From: CAIYRG01 sp035632215
Lineage (GTDB): Bacteria > Pseudomonadota > Alphaproteobacteria > Micropepsales > Micropepsaceae
DNA: 13,280 bases
Assembly (NCBI GenBank): GCA_035632215.1
Contig: DASQHF010000079.1
Span: forward strand, 1-13,280
Direction: 5' to 3'
Part shown: piece after piece, positions 1-6,899 of the stretch
How the letters are laid out: the number at the start of each line of letters is the position of its first letter
Position numbering within the stretch: position 1 is the first letter of the stretch
Translations under genes and position numbers: made by a program
Notes under the pieces: model-generated
Database searches by the model: none
Told to the model about the DNA's origin: nothing
Seen by the model: the letters and a program-made list of their open reading frames with translations, nothing else

Positions 1-652
1 AGAAGCTCTCGACCTGCGGCGCCAGGAGCAGGCCCTTGTACACAACGGTTCGCGTCGAGAACGATGGCATGTAGAACTGGGTGAGCGCGGGCAGCCGGTG
101 CTTCCTTGCAACCTCGGCCAAGGGATTCTGGGTCTGCTTGCGGATCGTCAGGAGCTTGCGCTCGAAGGCATCCTGGTCCTTGGTGCGCGATCCGCGGCCG
201 ATGATCGCTTGGCGGATCACCGGCATCTGCTCGAGCACGGTCTTGCCCAAGCCGGTCGTGTCGGTCGGGACGTCGCGCCAGCCGATGAGAGTCTGGCCTT
301 CGACCTTGATGAAATGCTGGAACCGCCGGACGGCGAAGTCGCGCGCCTTTGCCTCCTGGGGACAGAAGCACATCGCGACGGCATATTGCCCCGGCGGAGG
401 CAGGTTGAGCTTGTTCTTCTCCGCCCAATCGCGCAGCAGGCGGTCAGGGGTCTGGATCAGGCAGCCGGCGCCGTCGCCCACCAGCGGATCCGCGCCGACC
501 GCGCCCCGATGATCGAGATTGAGCAGAATCTGCAAGGCGCGGCGGATGAGGTCGTGGGACTTGCGGCCCTTGATATTGACCACAAATCCGACGCCGCACG
601 CGTCATGCTCGTTCCGCGGGTCATAGAGACCCTGTTTCGGCGGCAAACCCAT
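1..652 (-). CDS. gltB: Glutamate synthase (NADPH) large subunit, N-terminal part (partial)
   Basis: The large subunit of glutamate synthase makes two glutamates from glutamine and 2-oxoglutarate in the cytoplasm. The 217 visible residues are the N-terminal class II glutamine amidotransferase domain. A short leader ends at Asp17-Ala18, followed by Cys19-Gly-Val-Gly-Phe, the nucleophilic cysteine exposed when the propeptide is removed. A HRGAVGADPLVGDGAG block follows at about residues 48-63. The ATG at 652 has an AAGGG Shine-Dalgarno 7 nt upstream. The frame stays open further upstream, so a longer propeptide cannot be excluded. The full protein is normally about 1500 residues, so most of the gene lies outside the window to the left. 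It is on the same strand as the upstream permease but 129 bp away and functionally unrelated, so it is probably separately transcribed. Confidence 0.95.
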   Translation of the reverse strand, partial: MGLPPKQGLYDPRNEHDACGVGFVVNIKGRKSHDLIRRALQILLNLDHRGAVGADPLVGDGAGCLIQTPDRLLRDWAEKNKLNLPPPGQYAVAMCFCPQEAKARDFAVRRFQHFIKVEGQTLIGWRDVPTDTTGLGKTVLEQMPVIRQAIIGRGSRTKDQDAFERKLLTIRKQTQNPLAEVARKHRLPALTQFYMPSFSTRTVVYKGLLLAPQVESF

Positions 653-781
653 CAATTGACCCTTGTCCAGGCCCGTGGTCTCGCGAGCCCGAGAGCTCGC
701 GAGTAGCAGGCCCTGCACTTTCTCGCAACTTATCAGCTTAACGCATGCAAGAAGCGTCGCAAGTCAAGCTGGGTTGGCTTC
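653..781 (-). promoter_or_regulatory. gltB upstream region with 8-bp palindromic inverted repeat
   Basis: This 129 bp gap lies between the AAHS permease stop and gltB. It contains two copies of the self-complementary octamer CTCGCGAG, at 680-687 and 696-703, separated by 8 nt, so the transcript could form an 8-bp stem with an 8-nt loop. The repeat is 28 nt before the gltB start. It could be a terminator for the permease operon, a leader hairpin of gltB or a protein-binding site. No U-tract follows it, which argues against a classical intrinsic terminator. A TTGACT hexamer on the minus strand (767-762) is a possible -35 box, but no convincing -10 sits at the right distance. Confidence 0.3.
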
Positions 782-2017
782 CTAATCTTCGCTGGCGAGC
801 TCCGGCGGGCGGCCCATCAGGAAATAGGCAACCGCGGCAATGAGCGGCGGAATGGCCGCGAACAGGAAAATAGTTCGTATGTCAACTTTCGTCGCCAGAA
901 GCACGCCGCCGATCAGTGGGCCCAGGATGGAGCCGATGCGGCCCACCGCAAGCGCCCAGCCTACGCCGGTAGCGCGGATCGCGGTCGGGTAGAACTTCGC
1001 CGCCACCCCGTTGTTGCCGTTCTGCGCGCCCACCGTACCGATGCCGATGCCGAAGGCAGTGACCATCGCGATGGCAACGGATGAGCCCACCAATCCCATC
1101 GCGGCGATGCAGACGGCGCCCAAGAGAAAGACCAGAGGCAGGAGCCATTGCGGCCCGTAGCGGTCGACAAGCGGCCCAACGACGAAAGCCGTGGCTGCAC
1201 CTGCGACCTGCACGAGCGTGGTGGCGATGACCCCCGCCGTTACCGTGAGACCTTGAGCATTCAGCGTCGTCGGGAGCCAGCTGGTGATGAAATAAAGCTC
1301 CATGATGTTCATGAAAAAGATCACCCAGATGAGAATCGTGATCCTCGCCCTCCCTTGGGCGAAGAGCTGGCCCACGGGGATCTTGGCCTTTGCTTCGGCG
1401 CCCGGCGCGTAGGATTCGGGCATGGCGACGATCAGGACGGGCAGCAGCACAAGGGCCAGCGCGCCGCAGAAGATGAACACAGACTGCCATCCGTAAGTCG
1501 GCATCAAGGCCGCGGTTACGATGCCGCCGAAGGCCGCGCCGATGGAGAAAGCCGCGAACATCATCGCGACGGCAGTGACACGCCTACCAGGAGGACTGAA
1601 CTCGGCGGTGAGTGCGATGGCATTGGGCATCGAAGCACCCAAACCCAAGCCGGTGAGGAAACGGAAAGCGACGAGCACCGGAAGCGTCTCGGCCAGTGCG
1701 GTGGCGATCGTCAGAAGTCCGAACGCCGCAACCGAATAAATTACGAGCTTGCGGCGGCCGTAGGTGTCGGCCAGCGGCGCGATGAAGAAAGCGCCGAACA
1801 TCAGGCCGAGGAGACCCATGGTGAGGGCAGGTGTCAGAACAGGAGGAGCGATCGACCAGTCGGCGGCAATTCCGGGAACGATATAGCCCATGAACTGCGC
1901 GTCGTAGCCCTCGACGAAGACGGTCAGACCGCAAAGGACAAGCGCGAGCCACTGGATGCGTCCCGCCGCACCAGCCTCGGGCACGGCGCCCAGCTTCGGG
2001 GCCGTTGCATCGGTCAT
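782..2017 (-). CDS. MFS permease, aromatic acid:H+ symporter (AAHS) type
   Basis: This is a 411-residue inner-membrane transporter of the major facilitator superfamily with about 12 hydrophobic segments. TM1 carries EGYD (Glu36, Asp39), the position of the DGFD motif of AAHS permeases such as PcaK and BenK, where the acidic pair is needed for uptake of aromatic acids. The first Asp is replaced conservatively by Glu. Motif A (ADTYGRRK, about 83-90) follows in loop 2-3, then RFLTGLGLGASMPN and, near the C-terminus, FYPTAIRATGVGWALAVGRIG, both typical of the AAHS group. The start is supported by GGAGGAGAT directly upstream. It lies 18 bp after the DHA2 transporter gene and is probably co-transcribed with it. 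The substrate is inferred from context (phthalate, protocatechuate or a related acid) and cannot be read from the sequence. Confidence 0.86.
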   Translation of the reverse strand: MTDATAPKLGAVPEAGAAGRIQWLALVLCGLTVFVEGYDAQFMGYIVPGIAADWSIAPPVLTPALTMGLLGLMFGAFFIAPLADTYGRRKLVIYSVAAFGLLTIATALAETLPVLVAFRFLTGLGLGASMPNAIALTAEFSPPGRRVTAVAMMFAAFSIGAAFGGIVTAALMPTYGWQSVFIFCGALALVLLPVLIVAMPESYAPGAEAKAKIPVGQLFAQGRARITILIWVIFFMNIMELYFITSWLPTTLNAQGLTVTAGVIATTLVQVAGAATAFVVGPLVDRYGPQWLLPLVFLLGAVCIAAMGLVGSSVAIAMVTAFGIGIGTVGAQNGNNGVAAKFYPTAIRATGVGWALAVGRIGSILGPLIGGVLLATKVDIRTIFLFAAIPPLIAAVAYFLMGRPPELASED

Positions 2018-2035
2018 CTTGATCTCCTCCAGGCT

Positions 2036-3448
2036 TTATCCGGCCTGCCCATAGCGGGAGACCTGCCAGCCATCTTCGGGCTTCAGCCTACGGAACCCTA
2101 TCGCCGAACACGCCATCAGCAAAGCGATGACGATGAACACGATCTTGAAATCGCCGACGGTGATCGGGCCGAGGCCCGAAAGAGCCGCCAAGAGGCTGGC
2201 GCTGATGCCGACACCCAAGCTCTGCGACAACCGCTGGGCGAGCGCAAAAATGCTGGTAGCCTTAGACATCTCCTCGTGGGTCACGTCGGAATAGGCGAGC
2301 GCCCCCATGCCGATCATCTGCGCCGAGCGCAGAACGCCGAAGCAAAAGAGATAGCCGGCAATGAGGATGTGCGGTGTCGTCTGCTCGAAGAGAGCGAAGC
2401 CGGCCATGAGGATCGAGTTCAGCGCGGCGCCGGCAAGGAACACTTTGCGGAAGCCGTAGCGCCGCACGAGGGTGGCGACGCCCGCCCGCATGCTCATGGC
2501 CCCTGCCGTGTTCAAGAAGGTGATCATCCCCGACTGGAACGGATTCAGCCCGAAGCCCACCTGCAATAAGAGCGGCATCAGGAACGGAACGGTGGCGATC
2601 CCGGCGCGGATCATGCTGCCGGCGAGCACGGCGACGGAAAACGTTCGGCCGCGGAAAAGGCGCAAATCCAGCACCGGACTAGGCCGGCTGAACGCGTAAG
2701 TCGCATAGCCGATAAGGATCGCGGAGGCGATGACGACAAGGGTCGACTCGGTGGCAATGGGGAGCGTGTGGCGGCCGAGATTCTCGATCGCATATTGGGC
2801 GACCCCGAGGCCGCAAGCGATGATGAGAAAACCGGTCAGGTCGAAAGCTGCGGGCCGCGGCATGCGGATCTCGGGGATGAAGCGCAGCGCAAGGCCGAGA
2901 CCGATCAGCCCGATCGGCACGTTGATGAAGAAATTCCAGTGCCACGAGAAATTGGTGGTGATGAAGCCGCCGACCAGCGGCCCCATGGTCGGCCCGATCA
3001 TGCCCGGGAGCATGAAGATGCTCATGGCCCGCATCAGCTGGTCCTTAGGGTAGGTGCGGGTCAGAATCAGGCGTCCAACGGGGGTCAGCATCGCGCCGCC
3101 GAAGCCCTGGAGCACTCGGCTTGCAACGAGCGCGAGCAACGTATCGGAAAGACCGCACAGGACCGAGCCCACGACGAAAATCACGATCGCGGAGCAGAAC
3201 ACCTGGCGCGCGCCGAATCGGTCCGCGATCCAGCCGCTGATCGGAATGAAGATGGCGAGGCTGATGAGGTAGGAGGTGATCGCGGCGCTCATTTGGGGGG
3301 GCGAGACGCCGAAGCTCGTCGCCATCTGCGGCAGCGAGGTGGAGATGATCTGCGAATCGAGCCCGTCCATGAAGAAGGCGCCCGCGACGACCGTAGGCAC
3401 GATCCGCGATGCTCTTTCCTTGGGTGGCTCGAAGCTGACTACGTCCAA
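2036..3448 (-). CDS. MFS transporter, DHA2 (EmrB/QacA) type, 14-TM
   Basis: This is a 470-residue membrane protein of the DHA2 drug:H+ antiporter family. In order it shows a TM1 motif MDGLDSQIISTSLPQ (about 27-41), motif A GWIADRFGARQ (about 72-82), RVLQGFGGAML (about 111-121), the antiporter motif C block with GPTMGPLVGGFI (about 152-163) and WHWNFFINVPIG (about 169-180). All are diagnostic of the 14-segment family, and the length fits. No ATG is available at the expected place. TTG at 3448 is the most upstream start after an in-frame TGA. A GTG further in (Val17) would leave a shorter but still plausible N-terminus. The gene heads the two-gene minus-strand operon and is divergent from the reductase. 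It may export toxic intermediates or import an aromatic acid; family membership favours export. Regulation by the MarR protein at 5322-5801 is an inference. Confidence 0.86.
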   Translation of the reverse strand: MDVVSFEPPKERASRIVPTVVAGAFFMDGLDSQIISTSLPQMATSFGVSPPQMSAAITSYLISLAIFIPISGWIADRFGARQVFCSAIVIFVVGSVLCGLSDTLLALVASRVLQGFGGAMLTPVGRLILTRTYPKDQLMRAMSIFMLPGMIGPTMGPLVGGFITTNFSWHWNFFINVPIGLIGLGLALRFIPEIRMPRPAAFDLTGFLIIACGLGVAQYAIENLGRHTLPIATESTLVVIASAILIGYATYAFSRPSPVLDLRLFRGRTFSVAVLAGSMIRAGIATVPFLMPLLLQVGFGLNPFQSGMITFLNTAGAMSMRAGVATLVRRYGFRKVFLAGAALNSILMAGFALFEQTTPHILIAGYLFCFGVLRSAQMIGMGALAYSDVTHEEMSKATSIFALAQRLSQSLGVGISASLLAALSGLGPITVGDFKIVFIVIALLMACSAIGFRRLKPEDGWQVSRYGQAG

Positions 3449-3452
3449 TTCC

Positions 3453-3470
3453 GTGACCGTTGGCGATCAC
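3453..3470. promoter_or_regulatory. Imperfect palindrome, candidate operator
   Basis: This 18 bp element has the form GTGA-c-CG-ttgg-CG-a-TCAC, with six of nine base pairs symmetric. It lies between the candidate -10 box and the TTG start of the DHA2 transporter, where a repressor would block transcription. The MarR-family regulator encoded in the divergent operon is the obvious candidate to bind here. I found no second copy in the window, so the assignment is weak. Confidence 0.28.
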
Positions 3471-3473
3471 TGG

Positions 3474-3503
3474 TCTATGGGGCGTTACCGGGCTTCGCGT
3501 CAA
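3474..3503 (-). promoter_or_regulatory. Candidate sigma-70-like promoter for the transporter operon
   Basis: Read on the minus strand, TTGACG (3503-3498) is followed after 18 nt by CATAGA (3479-3474). The -35 box is near consensus and the -10 box is weak. Initiation would leave a leader of roughly 20 nt before the TTG start at 3448. This rests on pattern reading only. Confidence 0.25.
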
Positions 3504-3649
3504 GCAAGCTTGCCCCAATGCTCAAGAAACGGCCGCTTATTTCGCGCTTTAAGAATGGCTTCGCAGCATCCTATAAGGTCTGCGGTTCAACAGGCCGGCA
3601 AGGACGACCTCACCCCTCGTCGGCAAGCACCGCGTGGGAACAGATCGCC

Positions 3650-4609
3650 TTGTCCGCGTCCTTAGCTCCCGAATCGATAGAAGTCGTGCTTACCTGCGTG
3701 CAGATGGCCGCGCGGGACACCAATCTCTACACCTTCGAGCGGCCCGACAAGAAACCGCTTCCGGCTGCCGAGCCCGGCGCTCATATCGGCCTCATCCTAC
3801 CCAACGGCATCGAGCGGCAATACTCGCTTGTGGAGTCGGGCCCGTCGCTCAAGAAGTACGTCGTAGGCGTGAAACGAGATGCCGGGAGCCGCGGCGGCTC
3901 GCTCTATATGCACGACCAGCTGCGGGTGGGCATGCGCCTCTCGCTCCTCCCGCCGCGCAACAATTTCCCGTTGAAGGAAGACGCCGAGCTCGTCGTGCTC
4001 ATCGCGGGCGGCATCGGCATCACGCCCATCTACTGCATGGTGAAGCGGCTGATCGAGAAGAAGCGTCCTTTCGAGCTCTATTATTCCTGCCGCTCGCGCA
4101 TGGACACCGCGTTCTTCGACGAGCTCGCAGCCTATCCGCAGGCGCATTTCCACTTCGACGACGACGAGAACGGGCGGTTCCTTCAGGTTGCCGCGATCAT
4201 CGAAAAGTTGCCCAAGAACGCGCATCTCTATTGCTGCGGCCCTGCGCCCATGCTCGCAGCGTTCGAAGCGGCGACCACGAGCTGGCCGCCGGAACAGGTC
4301 CATGTCGAGTACTTCACACCGAAATTCGCCGCGGCCCAGGAAGGCGGGTTTATCGTCGAGCTGGCACGCTCGAAGCGCGAGCTCGTGATTCCGCCGGGCA
4401 AGTCCATTTTGCAATGCGTGCGCGAGGCCGGCATTCAGGTGCCGCATTCCTGCGAAGAAGGCGTCTGCGGCGCCTGCGAGACGAGAGTCATCTCGGGCAT
4501 TCCCGATCACCGCGACACCATCCTGACCGAGCAGGAGCGGAAAGAAAATGCGACCATGATGATCTGCTGCTCAGGCTCGAAAAGCCCACGGCTCGTGCTG
4601 GATATCTGA
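3650..4609 (+). CDS. Phthalate dioxygenase reductase-like FMN/NADH/2Fe-2S reductase
   Basis: This is the electron-transfer component of a two-component Rieske oxygenase, passing electrons from NADH through FMN and a plant-type 2Fe-2S cluster to a terminal oxygenase. In order it shows the FMN-binding motif RQYSL (56-60), the flavin and NAD domain with AGGIGITP (119-126) and YCCGPAPML (194-202), and a C-terminal ferredoxin domain with cluster ligands Cys268, Cys273, Cys276 and Cys306 (C-x4-C-x2-C...C). This domain order (reductase first, ferredoxin last) matches Burkholderia PDR, VanB and Pht2. With TTG at 3650 and GGGA about 10 nt upstream the protein is 319 residues, close to the roughly 321 of PDR. 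Starts further upstream add unrelated sequence. It is 16 nt before the RraA-family gene. The oxygenase it would serve is not in the window, so the substrate is unassigned. Confidence 0.9.
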   Translation: MSASLAPESIEVVLTCVQMAARDTNLYTFERPDKKPLPAAEPGAHIGLILPNGIERQYSLVESGPSLKKYVVGVKRDAGSRGGSLYMHDQLRVGMRLSLLPPRNNFPLKEDAELVVLIAGGIGITPIYCMVKRLIEKKRPFELYYSCRSRMDTAFFDELAAYPQAHFHFDDDENGRFLQVAAIIEKLPKNAHLYCCGPAPMLAAFEAATTSWPPEQVHVEYFTPKFAAAQEGGFIVELARSKRELVIPPGKSILQCVREAGIQVPHSCEEGVCGACETRVISGIPDHRDTILTEQERKENATMMICCSGSKSPRLVLDI

Positions 4610-4625
4610 GCGAAGAGAGGAACCC

Positions 4626-5306
4626 ATGCCGGACAAGGCAGCGGAAACGACGGTCAAGGGAATCGTCCAGCGTCTGCGCAAGCTCGACTCGAGCGCGGTC
4701 TCCGATGCGCTCGATCGCTTGAAGCTCGGAAATACAGTCGTGAACATTCCACAGCTTTCGGGCGAAGGCCGCATCGCCGGCCGCATCACCACGGTGAAGC
4801 TTGGCGTCGGTGAAGGACGAGAAGGACCACCGCGGCATCTGTGCACAAAGGCGATCGAGGCGGGCGGTGCGGACGACGTCATCGTTGTGGAACAGCGCTC
4901 CGGCGCCGATGCGGCGAGCTGGGGCGGGCTTTTGTCGCTTGCGGCCAAGATGCGGAAGATCGCGGGCGTCGTCTGCGACGGCCCGGTGCGCGACGTCGAT
5001 GCGTCCAAGGACTACGGCTTTCCCGTCTTCGCGCGCAAAGTCACGGCGAAAACCGCGCGCGGGCGGATCATCGAGCTTGGAACCGATGTTCCCGTCTTCC
5101 TCGAGAACCTGCGCGTCAATCCGGGTGACTATCTGGTTGCCGATAAGAGCGCCGTCATCATCATCGCGGCTTCCGATATCTTGCCGGTGCTCGCGGCGGC
5201 GGAAGCCATCGCCGCCAAGGAAGACGCGATGGCAAAAGCTTTGCTCGAAGGCCAATCGGCCGGCAAAGTGATGGGCGGTGAGTACGAAAACATGCTGAAG
5301 AGCTGA
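4626..5306 (+). CDS. RraA-family class II aldolase/decarboxylase (HMG/CHA aldolase-like)
   Basis: This is a 226-residue protein of the RraA fold. The family includes 4-hydroxy-4-methyl-2-oxoglutarate / 4-carboxy-4-hydroxy-2-oxoadipate aldolase (LigK, ProA, GalC), which splits the last intermediate of protocatechuate 4,5-cleavage to pyruvate and oxaloacetate, and which also decarboxylates oxaloacetate. Visible hallmarks are the glycine-rich ASWGGLLSLAAK (97-108) and DGPVRDVDA (118-126), with Arg122 and Asp123 matching the substrate- and metal-binding Arg-Asp pair of the aldolases. Retention of this pair favours an enzyme over the RNase E inhibitor members. The start has AGAGGA upstream. It is 16 nt after the reductase gene and 15 nt before the MarR gene, so the three form an operon. 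The exact substrate is inferred from context. Confidence 0.88.
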   Translation: MPDKAAETTVKGIVQRLRKLDSSAVSDALDRLKLGNTVVNIPQLSGEGRIAGRITTVKLGVGEGREGPPRHLCTKAIEAGGADDVIVVEQRSGADAASWGGLLSLAAKMRKIAGVVCDGPVRDVDASKDYGFPVFARKVTAKTARGRIIELGTDVPVFLENLRVNPGDYLVADKSAVIIIAASDILPVLAAAEAIAAKEDAMAKALLEGQSAGKVMGGEYENMLKS

Positions 5307-5321
5307 GCCCGACGGTCCCAG

Positions 5322-5801
5322 ATGAAAGCGGATGGCGAAAACAGCGCAAGTCCTCCGGTGATCGACCACGAACACTACGTTCCGTTCCTGATCACCGTCA
5401 TCTCGAACAGCCTCTACCGCGCCGCATCGCCCGTCTATCAGACGCGATTCGGAGTGGGCGTCACCGAGTGGCGAGTCTTGTCCGCGCTCGGCGTCGAGCC
5501 CAACACCACCGCCAATCGCGTTTGCAACATTGCTCAGCTCGACAAGGCAGCCGCGAGCCGCAGCTTACGCGTGCTCGAGAAAGGCGGTTACGTCGCGATC
5601 GAGCCCCACCAAACGGACGCACGCAAGCGCAAGGTCGAGTTGACGATTAAAGGCCGCGAGCTTCATGACAACATCCTGCGCGTCGCACTCAAGCGACAGG
5701 AGCAGATTCTGGGTGGCTTCGCACACGAGGAGACGCAAGCCTTGATCGCGCTTCTTCAGCGCGTCCGCGCCAATCTCGCGCGGCTCGAGGACAGCGAATA
5801 G
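5322..5801 (+). CDS. MarR-family transcriptional regulator
   Basis: This is a 159-residue winged-helix DNA-binding protein. Residues about 20-45 form the first dimerisation helix. VTEWRVLSAL (47-56) starts the DNA-binding domain, and the helix with QLDKAAASRSLRVLEKGGY (72-90) is the recognition helix. The wing carries the D-x-R signature (Asp99, Arg101), and a C-terminal helix closes the dimer. MarR proteins in aromatic catabolic clusters are usually repressors released by the substrate or a CoA or acid derivative. It is the last gene of the reductase-RraA-MarR operon. Likely targets are its own operon, the divergent transporter operon and perhaps the genes at 5906 and 8472, but no shared operator was found. 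The Shine-Dalgarno is weak, which fits translation following the upstream gene. Confidence 0.92.
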   Translation: MKADGENSASPPVIDHEHYVPFLITVISNSLYRAASPVYQTRFGVGVTEWRVLSALGVEPNTTANRVCNIAQLDKAAASRSLRVLEKGGYVAIEPHQTDARKRKVELTIKGRELHDNILRVALKRQEQILGGFAHEETQALIALLQRVRANLARLEDSE

Positions 5802-5905
5802 GGATTGATATGGGCGGGCTTCCGCGTTAGGCGCTTATACAACGCCAAACCATAAAGCTTGCCGGAATCGCGGCTCAAGCGCGCCGAAATCGGATGGGGG
5901 ATGAA
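5802..5905. promoter_or_regulatory. Intergenic region before the decarboxylase gene, with overlapping short inverted repeats
   Basis: This 104 bp gap separates the MarR gene from the next plus-strand gene. It holds GCGTT (5824-5828) paired with AACGC (5841-5845), and an overlapping GGCG (5830-5833) paired with CGCC (5843-5846), around the AT-richer stretch CTTATACAA. A TATACA hexamer at 5836-5841 could be a -10 box, but no -35 is evident. It may be a promoter and operator for the decarboxylase gene. Confidence 0.22.
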
Positions 5906-6895
5906 ATGTCGCAACTGAAGCTTTCCATTGCCACGACGGATTACGATCACTTCCGGGATTTTCGGCTCGGCTTCGTCAAAGCCGAAGGGATCGACCACAC
6001 CTGGCTCAATCTGGGCCACCACGAGTGCTTCGCGCGCTTCACAGCCAATCGCGAGTTCGATCTATCCGAACTCTCCTTCGCCAAATTCTCGACTCAAGTC
6101 ACGCGCAAGGACAGCGACATCATCGGCCTTCCCGTGATCTGCTCGCGACTTTTCCGCTTCAGCTCGTTCTACGTGAACAAGAAGAGCAAGATCAAAACGG
6201 TCAAGGATCTTAAGGGCAAGAAAGTTGGATCGCCGGAATGGGCGCATTCGGCGGCTGTCTATATGCGCGGCTGGATGCACAATGAGATGGGGGTGAAGCT
6301 CACCGACGTCCACTGGTATCAGGCCGGCGCCAATGCTCCCGGGCGCGAAGAGAAAGTCGAGCTCAATCTGCCCAAGGGACTGAAGCTCACGCGTGTCTCC
6401 GACAAATCGTTGAGCGAGCTCTTGGCCGCGCAGGAGATCGATTGCGCCATCATCGCGCGGCCCCCAACCTGCTTCCTCGAAGAGCACCCGGACGTCGTGC
6501 GCCTGTTCCCGAATTACCTCGAGATGGAGGAAGAATATTACGCGCGCACCAAGGTCTGGCCGATCATGCACATCATCGCGATGAAGAAGTCGATCCTCGA
6601 GGAGCATCCCTGGGCGGCGCGGAATCTCTACAACGCGTTCTTGGAATCGAAGCGCCGAAGCATTGAGCGGATCCTGGATCCGGCGGTCTCGCGCTATCCA
6701 GTTCCGTGGCTAACGACCTATGCGCGCAAGATGCGCGACATGTTCCACGGCGATCTGTTCCCTTACGGGATCGAGGAGAACCGGCCCACCTGGGAGCAGA
6801 TGATGCTCTACACCTATCAGCAGGGCATCGCGCACCGTCAGGCGAGCCCTGAGGAGATTTTCCCCAAGGGCATCATGACGAAAGTCATTATTTGA
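5906..6895 (+). CDS. 4,5-dihydroxyphthalate decarboxylase-like protein (Pht5/OphC family)
   Basis: This 329-residue protein has the periplasmic-binding-protein fold of the NMT1/THI5/SsuA type but starts MSQLKLSIATTDYD without a signal peptide. That points to a cytosolic enzyme rather than a transport receptor. Pht5/OphC, which removes one carboxyl from 4,5-dihydroxyphthalate to give protocatechuate, has this architecture. Shared landmarks are KAEGID (25-30), the DLKGKKVG block (101-108), W-Y-Q-A-G-A-N-A-P-G (137-146), the EIDCAI segment (177-182) and YYARTKVWPIMHIIAMKKS (211-229). ATG at 5906 is preferred over the in-frame ATG at 5894 because GGGGGA lies 4 nt before it and family members begin similarly. 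The stop is 4 bp from that of the convergent permease. Family specificity is broad, so the substrate may be a different hydroxylated aromatic acid. Confidence 0.84.
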   Translation: MSQLKLSIATTDYDHFRDFRLGFVKAEGIDHTWLNLGHHECFARFTANREFDLSELSFAKFSTQVTRKDSDIIGLPVICSRLFRFSSFYVNKKSKIKTVKDLKGKKVGSPEWAHSAAVYMRGWMHNEMGVKLTDVHWYQAGANAPGREEKVELNLPKGLKLTRVSDKSLSELLAAQEIDCAIIARPPTCFLEEHPDVVRLFPNYLEMEEEYYARTKVWPIMHIIAMKKSILEEHPWAARNLYNAFLESKRRSIERILDPAVSRYPVPWLTTYARKMRDMFHGDLFPYGIEENRPTWEQMMLYTYQQGIAHRQASPEEIFPKGIMTKVII

Positions 6896-6899
6896 GGTT

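Larger units (their letters stand above)
3449..3649. promoter_or_regulatory. Divergent intergenic region between transporter and reductase operons
   Basis: This 201 bp region separates two divergently read operons and must hold both promoters. Both flanking genes appear to use TTG starts. A plus-strand reading frame is open through the region and continues into the reductase gene, but its translation has no resemblance to the N-terminus of the reductase family. I therefore treat the region as non-coding. On the plus strand TATAAG at 3572-3577 is -10-like, but no good -35 accompanies it. The minus-strand promoter candidate and a palindrome are listed separately. Confidence 0.5.

Noticed and set aside
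98..706. Plus-strand open frame opposite gltB
   Set aside because: Its translation has no recognisable domain, while the reverse strand gives an unmistakable glutamate synthase N-terminus.
1148..2569. 473-codon plus-strand open frame across the two MFS genes
   Set aside because: The product is rich in Arg, Asp, Glu and His without domain structure, typical of the antisense of GC-rich membrane protein genes. It spans the end of one real gene and the start of another.
2768..3649. Long upstream extension of the reductase reading frame
   Set aside because: It is the antisense of the DHA2 transporter followed by non-coding sequence. Family length and N-terminal alignment place the start near 3650.
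5906..6895. Interpretation as an ABC transporter substrate-binding protein
   Set aside because: The fold is shared, but there is no signal peptide or lipobox, no ABC permease or ATPase gene is adjacent, and the motifs match Pht5-like decarboxylases.
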